DNA of 20,750 bases, taken from assembly GCA_947384015.1 (NCBI GenBank), contig CANDFN010000006.1, positions 1-20,750 of the forward strand, read 5' to 3'. Source of the DNA: an uncultured Clostridia bacterium. Its GTDB lineage: Bacteria > Bacillota > Clostridia > Christensenellales > UBA1242. The position numbers and the translations under genes are program-made. Below, piece after piece: positions 14,336-20,750 of this stretch. Position 1 is the first letter of the stretch; every line of letters begins with the position of its first letter. The notes beneath the pieces are model-generated. The model was not told the origin of the DNA. It did not search any database and saw only the letters and a list, made by a program, of their open reading frames with translations.

Positions 14336-16211
14336 AACTTCTTATTAAGACCTCTGCATTGTCTTCAGAGTCTACGCCTTCAGGTTCGGTAAGTTCAGCC
14401 TTTACCCTGCCTCTTGGCGGAACAGATTTTGCTTTAGCCTTTTTGCCAGAACCTGCATCAGATGTTTCAAATTTAATATCAGTTGCGGTCTCTCCTGTAA
14501 GTTCTGTAATTTTTTCACCTATAACATTTCTCTGAGTTCTAAAAGAACTTAAATCCATATATTCAGCCCCTATTTTTTTGTCTACTGGGACTTCATCTTC
14601 CCCACCAACAGGTTTTACCTTTGGTTTCTTCTTAGGTTTTTCTTCTACAACTTTATCCTCCTCATCTGTTGTAGTCTTTGTGGCAGTTCTTTTTCTATCA
14701 TTAAAACGAGGGTCCACATTATATCTTTTGGTTGTATTGTCTTCAGTTTTATTCTTTGCAGGTGCAGGTGATGTCGCTGCAGGAGCGGCCGAATCTCCAC
14801 CGCCACCTTTAGATTTTCCTCCCGCAGATTTACCGCCACCTCCAGCAGATTTACCACCGCCACCTGCAGTTTTTGCTGGAGCTTTAGGTTTTTCTGCCGT
14901 AGCCGTTTTAGGCTTTTCGGTTGCTTTTGCAATTAAGCCTTTATTGTTTTTGTCGGTAGCAGACTTATCAACCGGTCTTCTTCTCTTTCCATCCTCTGCC
15001 TCACGTTTTGTTGTTGCACTAACGTGAGTATTCATATCGTGGTCAACAACATCAGTTATTCTTTTTGTTTTTGGTGGTTTTGCACCAGTCCCATCTGTTG
15101 GAGCCTGACCAGTAATTGCGTTTACAGCCTCATCAATAAGTCTGTTTTCCGTTTTTACTCGTTGGGTGTTTAAACCTTTTCTTAAATCTTCTATGGTATG
15201 GCGCTTCTCTGGATGTTCTGCAGCAACAACTGGTGTGCCAACCTCTTGACCCTCCACAATTTCAACTGACACCTTAGGTAAAACCGCAACTGGCATAACA
15301 CCAGTATCTACAACAACCTTACCTACACTGTTTTCAGTATTCCTTACAGGCTTTTCAACCCTGGTTTGAATAATTTGAGCCATACGTTGATTGTGTTGAT
15401 TTAATATTTCATGTTTTTCTGCTTTAAACGCTTCTAACTCTTTAGGTTTTAAGACGCTAATATTTTCTGCTATTGCCTGCTCTACAATTTCGTTTATTGT
15501 GCGGGCAACAAAAGGTTTATCTATACGGACAAAATCTTTTTTAACAGTAAGTTTTTCTTTAACATCTTTATCTACTGCAGCTTTAAGTTTTGGAAACCTA
15601 GCAATTAGATTCTTCATTTCTTCGGCATAGTTTACTTCTTGCTCTTCAATTTCTTCTTCTTTTTCTAACATTAAGGTGTTTGTGTAAAGCAAATATTTAA
15701 ATCTATTTATAAGCCCAAAGAACTCTGCCTTTGTTTCGTCATCTAGCGAAGCGATGTCTCTTGCATTGCCAGCAAATTCTCCAATATGCCAACGTCTGTA
15801 AACTGCAGACCTATTTATTATACCAGATGTTTCTACTCTATCTAGCACATACTCGTTAATATCGCTAACACTACCGCCATTTTCTTTGTAGTTACCTTCG
15901 TGGCTTATCTTTTCTATCAAAGAAAGGGTTGCACAATCTTCTTCAAAGGTTACTAAAAATGTTACTGGTCTATTTAGGCGGATTTCGCTATGGCAAATTT
16001 CAACATTATCTATTGTGCTTACGATGTATTTTCTCATTGCAATAAGTTCTTTTACTATTTCTTCATCTACCGTATACACACCATGCTCATCAAAGTCTCC
16101 AAGCATGTAACCCAACACAGAAAAGCGAAGATTGTTAAATTTTGCAAGCTCAATTTCCGCACTGTCAATTATAAAATTGTCGTTAGTGCCCTGCTTTAAG
16201 TAGTTTGCCAT
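14334..16211 (-). CDS. Unrecognised 625-residue protein with a long disordered, basic, glycine-rich half
   Basis: Not recognised. It starts MANYLKQGTNDNFIIDSAEI at an ATG with AGGAG upstream. Residues 1-180 look folded. A glutamate-rich helical stretch follows (MLEKEEEIEEQEVNYAEEMK). From about residue 290 the protein is low-complexity and probably unfolded: TIEDLRKGL (near 342), DGTGAKPP (373-380), repeats of AGGGGKS with GGGGDS (449-474), Lys/Pro-rich runs (EEKPKKKPKVKP) and an acidic end. There is no signal peptide or membrane segment. The charged tail suggests nucleic acid or protein binding, but that is inference. It has its own promoter and terminator. GGGGKS is not a credible P-loop: there is no flanking strand or helix and it repeats. 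Confidence 0.85.
   Translation of the reverse strand: MANYLKQGTNDNFIIDSAEIELAKFNNLRFSVLGYMLGDFDEHGVYTVDEEIVKELIAMRKYIVSTIDNVEICHSEIRLNRPVTFLVTFEEDCATLSLIEKISHEGNYKENGGSVSDINEYVLDRVETSGIINRSAVYRRWHIGEFAGNARDIASLDDETKAEFFGLINRFKYLLYTNTLMLEKEEEIEEQEVNYAEEMKNLIARFPKLKAAVDKDVKEKLTVKKDFVRIDKPFVARTINEIVEQAIAENISVLKPKELEAFKAEKHEILNQHNQRMAQIIQTRVEKPVRNTENSVGKVVVDTGVMPVAVLPKVSVEIVEGQEVGTPVVAAEHPEKRHTIEDLRKGLNTQRVKTENRLIDEAVNAITGQAPTDGTGAKPPKTKRITDVVDHDMNTHVSATTKREAEDGKRRRPVDKSATDKNNKGLIAKATEKPKTATAEKPKAPAKTAGGGGKSAGGGGKSAGGKSKGGGGDSAAPAATSPAPAKNKTEDNTTKRYNVDPRFNDRKRTATKTTTDEEDKVVEEKPKKKPKVKPVGGEDEVPVDKKIGAEYMDLSSFRTQRNVIGEKITELTGETATDIKFETSDAGSGKKAKAKSVPPRGRVKAELTEPEGVDSEDNAEVLIRS
14790..14867 (-). repeat. 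Coding tandem repeat, Gly/Lys/Ser-rich
   Basis: On the minus strand the block encodes two AGGGGKS units, then AGGKSK and GGGGDS (residues 449-474 of the 625-residue protein). The first two units are near-identical 21-nt repeats. Such repeats expand and shrink easily, so the copy number may vary among strains. Confidence 0.85.
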
Positions 16212-16228
16212 AAATTTCTCCTAGATAA

Positions 16229-16256
16229 ATTATATCACAACTTTTTCAATTTTCAA
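16229..16256 (-). promoter_or_regulatory. Promoter of the 625-residue gene
   Basis: Minus-strand TTGAAA (16251-16256), 16 nt, TATAAT (16229-16234) with TGA before it. Transcription should start near 16222, which is the first base of the AGGAG ribosome binding site (16218-16222), so the 5' UTR is about 11 nt. Confidence 0.85.
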
Positions 16257-16269
16257 AATATTTTTGCGA

Positions 16270-16302
16270 TTAATTAAATTTTTTGTAGAAAAGTTTAATT
16301 AA
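16270..16302. repeat. AT-rich inverted repeat
   Basis: TTAATTAAA (16270-16278) and TTTAATTAA (16294-16302) are perfect inverted copies 15 nt apart, upstream of the 625-residue gene's promoter. Chance is plausible in such AT-rich DNA; a binding site is possible. I see no gene in the surrounding gap 16257-16390. Confidence 0.4.
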
Positions 16303-16389
16303 CTCCTTTTACTATAATGAATCCTAGTTTTTAAACACTTTTGTAAAATATTTCCCAATTAACGGAGAACTTATACTCTGTTTTTGTTT

Positions 16390-16422
16390 AAAAATTCAGT
16401 GCGGAATTTTACACTGAATTTT
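16390..16422 (-). terminator. Intrinsic terminator of the 149-residue gene
   Basis: AAAATTCAGTG, a 10-nt loop, CACTGAATTTT (11 perfect pairs), then one further T before AAAC, beginning 1 nt after the stop codon. The T run is short (five including the arm), so efficiency may be moderate. It is nearly symmetric and could work in both directions. Confidence 0.75.
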
Positions 16423-16423
16423 A

Positions 16424-16873
16424 CTAACTTAATTTTTTACCAACACCACAAAAATAATCTAAAACAGTTTGAGTATTTAAGTTTATAATAAATTTTTTCA
16501 TTTCGGCAACAAGTCTGGCTGGCATTATTGAAAATATAATAGTATTGTCTTTTAAATCAATTTTAGAAAGTTTTTCTTTTATTGCTTTTTGCCAACTTTT
16601 GTCTAAGCCCGCACAAAAAGCTTCTACACTTGCCATGTCTATTTTATTGTTGTGCAAACTATTTAGTAATACAACTAAGCAAATACCATTAAATAAATCT
16701 GTATGATTATCTCTAGTTATCTCTTTTGTGTTTTTATGGTCCACAACCGCAAGACGAACAAGAGGATAATCTGCATGCACAAAAGTTCTTGTAGAGCCAT
16801 CGCTTTTTTTGCCTTTAAGTTGTTCAAACCCAGTCTTCTTTAACACTTTAAAATAATCATCTTTAGTCCACAT
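16424..16873 (-). CDS. Unrecognised 149-residue protein
   Basis: Not recognised. The ATG at 16873 (MWTKDDYFKVLKKTGFEQLK) is chosen because AGGAG lies 5 nt upstream and the predicted transcript starts about 10 nt upstream. An in-frame ATG at 16891 lies inside the -10 box. Seen in the product are STRTFVHADYPLVRLAVVDH, a hydrophobic helix-like LFNGICLVVLLNSLHN, and TIIFSIMPARLVAEMKKFII. There is no signal peptide and no known catalytic motif. It is probably a small soluble alpha/beta protein. It stands alone with its own promoter and terminator at the right edge of the island. Confidence 0.82.
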   Translation of the reverse strand: MWTKDDYFKVLKKTGFEQLKGKKSDGSTRTFVHADYPLVRLAVVDHKNTKEITRDNHTDLFNGICLVVLLNSLHNNKIDMASVEAFCAGLDKSWQKAIKEKLSKIDLKDNTIIFSIMPARLVAEMKKFIINLNTQTVLDYFCGVGKKLS

Positions 16874-16889
16874 AATTTCTCCTAAAAAC

Positions 16890-16917
16890 ATACTATCACA
16901 ATTAAAAAATTTGTCAA
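16890..16917 (-). promoter_or_regulatory. Promoter of the 149-residue gene
   Basis: Minus-strand TTGACA (16912-16917), 16 nt, TAGTAT (16890-16895) with TGA before it. The predicted start, near 16883, coincides with the first base of AGGAG (16879-16883). Confidence 0.85.
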
Positions 16918-16921
16918 TAGC

Positions 16922-16954
16922 AAAAAATAAAAAACCGCATTGTTTTTTGCGGTT
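16922..16954 (-). terminator. Intrinsic terminator downstream of prfA
   Basis: Minus strand: AACCGCA (16948-16954), loop AAAAACAA, TGCGGTT (16933-16939), then TTTTATTTTTTG. It lies 115 nt past the prfA stop and marks the border between the housekeeping operon and the accessory island. Confidence 0.88.
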
Positions 16955-16997
16955 CTTTTTCTTACTAAATTACAAAATGTCCAAGAAGCAAGCAACA

Positions 16998-17034
16998 CTA
17001 GTTTGTGTGCGATATGATTTACGCAAACAACTAG
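16998..17034. repeat. Imperfect inverted repeat in the prfA 3' region
   Basis: CTAGTTTGTGTGCG (16998-17011) and CGCAAACAACTAG (17022-17034) can pair over about 12 positions with a small internal mismatch and a 10-nt loop. There is no T run, so it is not a terminator by itself. It could be a 3'-UTR stem, a processing site or part of a small RNA. Confidence 0.5.
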
Positions 17035-17069
17035 ACAATTTGCATTGTAAAAACGCAGTAACTTATCAC

Positions 17070-18140
17070 TTATTCGTTATTTTGTGCTAATTTAGCCTGT
17101 TGATCTGCAAGGGTTAGTCCTTCTATCATTTGGTCTAAATCGCCATTCATAAAAGCATCTATACTATACAAACTTAAACCTATGCGGTGGTCTGTTACCC
17201 TACCTTGTGGGAAGTTATAGGTGCGAATACGTTCGCTTCTATCTCCTGTGCCGATTTGGCTTTTACGGTTTTGTTTATATTCGGCCTCTTTTTGTTGTTG
17301 ATAATAATCATAAACTTTTGCACGTAGCATGGCGAAAGCTTTTTCTTTGTTCTGCGTTTGGCTACGTTCGTCCTGACAACTTACAACAATACCTGTTGGG
17401 AAGTGTGTAATACGAATTGCAGATTCTGTTTTATTGATGTGTTGACCACCCGCGCCACTACTTCTAAATAAGTCTATACGAATATCTTTTTCATTTATAT
17501 CCACATCCGCGTCTTCCATTTCTGGCAAAATTGCAACAGTAACAGTAGAAGTGTGAACTCTGCCCTGACTTTCTGTTTCTGGCACACGTTGAACCCTATG
17601 CACGCCAGATTCATACTTAAATTTTGCATAAGCATTTTTACCAGTAATTTGGGCTTGAACCTCTTTTACACCGCCAAGCTCGGTTTCTTCTATGTTTAAT
17701 ATTTCTAATTTATATTTGTGACTGTCGCAATACATTTGATACATTCTAAGCAAACTATGTGCAAACAACGCACTTTCTTCTCCACCTGCGCCGCCACGTA
17801 TTTCTAGTATTACATTTTTAGTATCATTTTCATCCTTTGGCAAAAGAAGTATTTTTAAATTATTTTCGCTTTCAAAAAGAGCATTTTTAAGTTCTTCAAC
17901 CTCTTGTTTTAGCAATTCTTTCATCTCTGCATCCTGCTCTGTTTCTATACCTGCAAGCGCCTGGTCATACTCTTTTTTTAGTTTTAGATATTTATCAAAC
18001 TCTTCCATAAGTGGAGTAAGCGAACTATGTTCTTTAACTTTACCTTGCCACACTTTGGTATTAGAAATAATGGCGGGGTCTGCAATCTCGCTAGTTAATT
18101 TGTTAAACTTCTCTTTAATGGCATTTAATTTCTCTATCAT
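17070..18140 (-). CDS. prfA: Peptide chain release factor 1
   Basis: Recognises UAA and UAG and triggers release of the finished peptide. The 356 residues have GGAGGEES (about 116-123), the PxT-type stop-codon motif as Pro187-Glu-Thr189 within RVQRVPETESQGRVHTS, and the catalytic GGQ at 231-233 (SSGAGGQHINKTESAIRITH). The PxT motif identifies RF1, as RF2 has SPF. The start lies 1 nt after the prmC stop, so translation is likely coupled. Length is normal. Its GGQ glutamine is the substrate of the neighbouring methyltransferase. Confidence 0.97.
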   Translation of the reverse strand: MIEKLNAIKEKFNKLTSEIADPAIISNTKVWQGKVKEHSSLTPLMEEFDKYLKLKKEYDQALAGIETEQDAEMKELLKQEVEELKNALFESENNLKILLLPKDENDTKNVILEIRGGAGGEESALFAHSLLRMYQMYCDSHKYKLEILNIEETELGGVKEVQAQITGKNAYAKFKYESGVHRVQRVPETESQGRVHTSTVTVAILPEMEDADVDINEKDIRIDLFRSSGAGGQHINKTESAIRITHFPTGIVVSCQDERSQTQNKEKAFAMLRAKVYDYYQQQKEAEYKQNRKSQIGTGDRSERIRTYNFPQGRVTDHRIGLSLYSIDAFMNGDLDQMIEGLTLADQQAKLAQNNE

Positions 18141-18141
18141 A

Positions 18142-18954
18142 TTATCTCCTAAAAATTATTGCTCTATCTTTTTTGTTTAAATCTTTTATGCAATCAACAA
18201 AAGTCCAGTTTTTAAAAATCTTTTTTACTGCTGTTTTTTGATTAAAACCAATTTCCAAAACCAAATATCCGTCTTCGGTTAAAAAGTTATCTGCCTCCGT
18301 TTCTATTTTGCGGTAAAAATCCAAACCATCTTCTCCGCCGTCTAGAGCAAGTGCTGGGTCATATTTTTGCACCTCTTGGTCTAGCGTTGCAAGTGTATTA
18401 GTTTCTATATATGGCGGGTTAGATATTATAAGATTAAATTTATCTTTTATATTATTAAACAAGTTAGATTTTATAAACTTAACACCAACCTTGTTAAATA
18501 CTGAATTCTCTTTTGCAACTTTAAGTGCTTTAAAAGATATATCACTTGCCGTAACTTTTGCATTTGTGTTTTTTGCTATTGTTATTGCCAAACAACCACT
18601 ACCGCAACACAAATCTAAAACAGAAGTTAAGTTATTTTGTTTAACAATGTTTATTGCTTGCTCCACTACCGTTTCGCTATCTTGCCTTGGGGTTAAAACA
18701 TGTTTATTCACTTTAAATTTTAAACCATAAAAATATGTTTGCTTAAAAAGAATATCTACAGGTTTATGGTTCAGCCTCTGATTTACCAATTTTAAAATTT
18801 GCGTTTCCGTTTTTTTATCTATCTCATCAATAAGTGTAAGTTCTGTTCTGTTTACGCCCAAACAGCCAGCAACAATAAAATCGGCATCACTAACCTCTAT
18901 GCCGTTTAACTCAAATTCTTTTTTTAGCTTATTTCTTAAATTTAATAATTTCAT
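18142..18954 (-). CDS. prmC: Release factor glutamine methyltransferase
   Basis: Methylates the GGQ glutamine of release factors using S-adenosylmethionine. The 270 residues have an N-terminal helical domain, the linker motif HVLTPRQDSETVVE (85-98), the SAM-binding DLCCGSGCLAI (114-124) and the catalytic NPPY (179-182, ISNPPYIETN). Length is normal. It precedes prfA with a 1-nt gap. No separate promoter is visible, since it begins only about 12 nt after the rpmE terminator, so it is probably expressed by read-through. Confidence 0.96.
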   Translation of the reverse strand: MKLLNLRNKLKKEFELNGIEVSDADFIVAGCLGVNRTELTLIDEIDKKTETQILKLVNQRLNHKPVDILFKQTYFYGLKFKVNKHVLTPRQDSETVVEQAINIVKQNNLTSVLDLCCGSGCLAITIAKNTNAKVTASDISFKALKVAKENSVFNKVGVKFIKSNLFNNIKDKFNLIISNPPYIETNTLATLDQEVQKYDPALALDGGEDGLDFYRKIETEADNFLTEDGYLVLEIGFNQKTAVKKIFKNWTFVDCIKDLNKKDRAIIFRR

Positions 18955-18960
18955 ATTGCA

Positions 18961-19004
18961 AATAAAAAAGCGCGCTTATCCTGGCACGGAAAAAAGCACG
19001 CTTT
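18961..19004 (-). terminator. Terminator between rpmE and prmC
   Basis: Minus strand: AAAGCGTGCTT (18994-19004), a 16-nt loop, AAGCGCGCTTT (18967-18977) with one G-U pair, then TTTATTT. An 11-bp stem this close to the prmC start implies that most rpmE transcripts end here and a fraction reads into prmC-prfA. Confidence 0.85.
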
Positions 19005-19011
19005 ACAAACG

Positions 19012-19230
19012 CTATTTAAGGTTGAATTTTTTCTTAAATTTGTCTACACGACCTTCTGTATCTACCAATTTTTGTTGGCCGGTAAAGAATGGGTGGCATT
19101 TGTCACAAACTTCTAATTTAACAGTATCTCCAGCTTTTACACCTGGTTTAGATGTTTTGCCTTTAAACTCTGCGCCACATGCACAAACAAAAGTTACTTC
19201 TACATAGTTAGGTTGAATGTCTTTCTTCAT
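19012..19230 (-). CDS. rpmE: 50S ribosomal protein L31, zinc-binding type
   Basis: Bridges the two ribosomal subunits. The 72 residues begin MKKDIQPNYVEVTFVCACGA and carry the zinc ligand set CxC plus CxxC (Cys16, Cys18, Cys42, Cys45), with VCDKCHPFFTGQQKLVDTEG RVDKF as the family hallmark. This is the zinc-containing form, not the zinc-free paralog. AGGAG lies 5 nt before the ATG. It has its own strong promoter and a leader of about 124 nt, and is followed by a terminator. rpmE near prmC-prfA is common in Gram-positive bacteria. Confidence 0.97.
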   Translation of the reverse strand: MKKDIQPNYVEVTFVCACGAEFKGKTSKPGVKAGDTVKLEVCDKCHPFFTGQQKLVDTEGRVDKFKKKFNLK

Positions 19231-19354
19231 GTTATCTCCTTTTTTAATATAGCTCTACCCAATAATTAAGGTTCTGCTTTTGAAAATTAGTATTGTATGG
19301 TAAGTTGTTATATTCTAATCCACAACCTCGCCAAACCGATAATTTTCTTAAATC
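19231..19354 (-). promoter_or_regulatory. Candidate regulatory leader of rpmE
   Basis: About 124 non-coding nt separate the predicted start from the rpmE ATG, far longer than the island's 10-20 nt leaders. A GGTTGT/ACAAC hairpin with a 13-nt loop is visible, and GGTT could pair with a later AACC. Autoregulatory L31 leaders have been described for several bacterial groups. I cannot say that this is one of them, because I see only partial structure. Confidence 0.4.
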
Positions 19355-19360
19355 CCTAAG

Positions 19361-19389
19361 ATTATAACTTGAAAAAGATTATTTGTCAA
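19361..19389 (-). promoter_or_regulatory. Promoter of rpmE
   Basis: Minus-strand TTGACA (19384-19389), 17 nt, TATAAT (19361-19366): a perfect consensus. It begins 15 nt past the murC stop, with no clear terminator between, so murC transcripts may also read through. Confidence 0.93.
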
Positions 19390-19404
19390 CCTTTTTTACA
19401 ATCT

Positions 19405-20634
19405 TTATTTAAACTTTTGTGCTATTTGATTTATATCTCCAGCACCCACAAATGCCACCGCCTGTTTGTTTTTTACGTGTTTTATAAGCCCTTTGTAGTT
19501 TGCAGCATAATAACAATTTACCCCGCTTTGACGTAAAGCCAAATACAATTTATAAGCGCTAATTCCCGCACTTGGACTCTCCCTTGCCGGATACTCTTTA
19601 TAAACACAAAGCGCTTTAGCCTTAGACAAGGTTTTTATAAAGTCTGGTAAAAATTGTTTTGTTCTACTGTAAGTATGTGGTTGAAACACAATTAGGTTAT
19701 TATCATACTCCTTATTAAAAGTTTCTATAAATGCACCAACCTCGGTAGGATGATGAGCATAGTCTATATATATTTTACACTCTTTGCCACCGATGCACTG
19801 ATAACGTCTTGGCACACCCGCAAAAGAGTTTACTGTGGGATATATAATCTCATCGTCTACACCCAACCGCTTAGCAACTGCAACTGCTAACGAAATGTTT
19901 TTTAAATTATACTCACCCTTTAGCTTTGGTTTAATACGTCTATCTTTACTTTTAGCAACAAAAGCAACATCATTTAACTTTGTTAAAAATTTAGTGGATT
20001 TTTCATCACTTGCAAACCTTAATTTTGCCCTCTTAGTTAAAGTTAAAAATGCAGAACGCAAATTAAACATTGTTTTATAGCTATCCATGTGCTCCGCTTC
20101 CACATTAGTTACAACCGCGACGTCTGGATGAATTGATAAAAAACTTTTATTGTATTCACAAGCTTCTACCACTAAATAATCATCTCCTAAATTAAAACGC
20201 GGAACATCAACATCTGCACCAATATGACAAGACACCTTTTTATTTGTCGCACGCAAAATTTCGTAAATTAAAGTTGCCGTAGTAGATTTGCCATGTGTGC
20301 CAGCAACTGCAATAACAGATTTAAATTGTTTGGCAAATTCGCCCAAAATAAAGGCTCGGTCATACACTTTTATTTTTAACTTACTTAATGCTTTTATATA
20401 TTTATCATTTTCCTTAATTGCACCCGTGCTAACACAGAAATCCACTTGTAAAAAGCTCTTGTCAAACCTGGTTGTTATTATTGCCCCATGGTCTGCACAG
20501 GTCTTTGTATATTGGCTTGCTTTTGCATCATATCCATAAACCCTATATCCTAAACTTAAAAATGCAAGGGCTAACTGATACATACTTATTCCGCCCACAC
20601 CCAACATTAAAACAGAACCTTTAAAATCTTTCAT
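19405..20634 (-). CDS. murC: UDP-N-acetylmuramate--L-alanine ligase
   Basis: Adds L-alanine to UDP-MurNAc in peptidoglycan precursor synthesis, using ATP. Seen: the nucleotide-binding LGVGGISM (11-18), the Mur-ligase P-loop AGTHGKSTTA (111-120), VVEACEYNKSFL (155-166), TNVEAEHMDSY (176-186), DYAHHPTE (291-298) and FQPHTYSR (317-324). The EACEYxxSFL and TNVExDHxD-type motifs point to MurC rather than Mpl or MurD. At 409 residues it is shorter than the usual 430-480, mainly in the middle (about 190-250). No Shine-Dalgarno is visible before the ATG; a later ATG at residue 10 would cut the glycine motif's lead-in strand. Confidence 0.93.
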   Translation of the reverse strand: MKDFKGSVLMLGVGGISMYQLALAFLSLGYRVYGYDAKASQYTKTCADHGAIITTRFDKSFLQVDFCVSTGAIKENDKYIKALSKLKIKVYDRAFILGEFAKQFKSVIAVAGTHGKSTTATLIYEILRATNKKVSCHIGADVDVPRFNLGDDYLVVEACEYNKSFLSIHPDVAVVTNVEAEHMDSYKTMFNLRSAFLTLTKRAKLRFASDEKSTKFLTKLNDVAFVAKSKDRRIKPKLKGEYNLKNISLAVAVAKRLGVDDEIIYPTVNSFAGVPRRYQCIGGKECKIYIDYAHHPTEVGAFIETFNKEYDNNLIVFQPHTYSRTKQFLPDFIKTLSKAKALCVYKEYPARESPSAGISAYKLYLALRQSGVNCYYAANYKGLIKHVKNKQAVAFVGAGDINQIAQKFK

Positions 20635-20661
20635 AACAATTTATATGCATGGAATATTTTT

Positions 20662-20691
20662 TTGGTAAATAATATTATTTTTGTTTGCCAA
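20662..20691. repeat. Imperfect AT-rich inverted repeat upstream of murC
   Basis: TTGGTAAATAAT... and ...TTTGCCAA form a palindrome-like 30-nt element with mismatches, about 28 nt before the murC start. It could be an operator or chance. The genomic sequence upstream is lost to adapter, so its context cannot be read. Confidence 0.3.
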
Positions 20692-20697
20692 TTTTAC

Positions 20698-20750
20698 AGA
20701 TCGGAAGAGCGTCGTGTAGGGAAAGAGTGTCGTGTGGAGTGTGGGTGTGG
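20698..20750. other. Illumina sequencing adapter and noise (not genomic)
   Basis: Bases 20698-20730 begin AGATCGGAAGAGCGTCGTGT and continue as the known TruSeq universal adapter read in reverse complement (33 of 33 bases as I recall the sequence). The final 20 bases are GT-only apart from one C and one A, and diverge from the adapter, as in low-quality read ends. The true contig ends at or just before 20697. Confidence 0.97.

Noticed and set aside
14790..14867. GGGGKS strings as an ATP-binding P-loop
   Set aside because: The motif is repeated in a low-complexity region with no hydrophobic strand before it or helix after it, and no Walker B partner is visible.
14578..15027. Long open frame on the plus strand opposite the 625-residue gene
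   Set aside because: It is Pro/Ser/Phe-biased, has no ribosome binding site, and is the mirror of the Gly/Lys/Thr-rich coding repeats on the minus strand.
16874..16891. Longer start for the 149-residue protein at 16891
   Set aside because: The ATG lies within the -10 element, whereas the ATG at 16873 has a well-placed AGGAG.
1..20750. CRISPR arrays, tRNA or rRNA genes, insertion sequences, integrase or attachment sites
   Set aside because: I found no regularly spaced repeats, cloverleaf-like sequences, transposase motifs or flanking duplications on either strand by eye.

Overview
The window looks like one end of a draft (probably metagenomic) contig from a low-GC, Gram-positive-type bacterium, most likely an uncultured Bacillota/Clostridia lineage. 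The reasons are AT-rich DNA, strong AGGAG-type ribosome binding sites, TTGACA/TATAAT promoters, a zinc-type S14 of 61 residues, a zinc-lid adenylate kinase, a zinc L31, a peptidoglycan gene (murC), and the gene order rpsJ...secY-adk-map. The lineage is an inference. The last 53 bases are not genomic: they begin with an Illumina TruSeq adapter.

Layout. (1) Positions 1-11189, minus strand: an unbroken S10-spc ribosomal operon read right to left, rpsJ-rplC-rplD-rplW-rplB-rpsS-rplV-rpsC-rplP-rpmC-rpsQ-rplN-rplX-rplE-rpsN-rpsH-rplF-rplR-rpsE-rpmD-rplO-secY-adk-map. Genes are spaced 0-12 nt or overlap, and map is cut by the window edge. One strong promoter (11454-11482) drives it, followed by a structured leader of about 257 nt with a long-range closing helix and a terminator-like hairpin. 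(2) Positions 11483-16954: an accessory island of unfamiliar genes. A minus-strand operon holds two paralogs with a transglutaminase/papain-like Cys-His-Asp pattern plus a third, frameshifted fragment. There is also a divergent 170-residue protein, a 625-residue protein with a long disordered Lys/Pro/Gly-rich half, and a 149-residue protein. Each unit has its own extended -10 promoter, a very short 5' UTR, and an intrinsic terminator. (3) Positions 16922-20634, minus strand: murC, rpmE, prmC, prfA. rpmE has its own perfect promoter and a leader of about 124 nt. A terminator lies between rpmE and prmC, so prmC-prfA probably depends on read-through.

The ribosomal operon makes ribosomal proteins, the secretion channel and adenylate kinase together. 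prmC methylates the GGQ motif of the release factor encoded next to it. The island has no recognised function. Its genes share small motifs (an N-terminal IEE module and DGTG/GTG-rich tails) and a common promoter style, which suggests a set rather than a random collection. It is the best candidate here for something undescribed.
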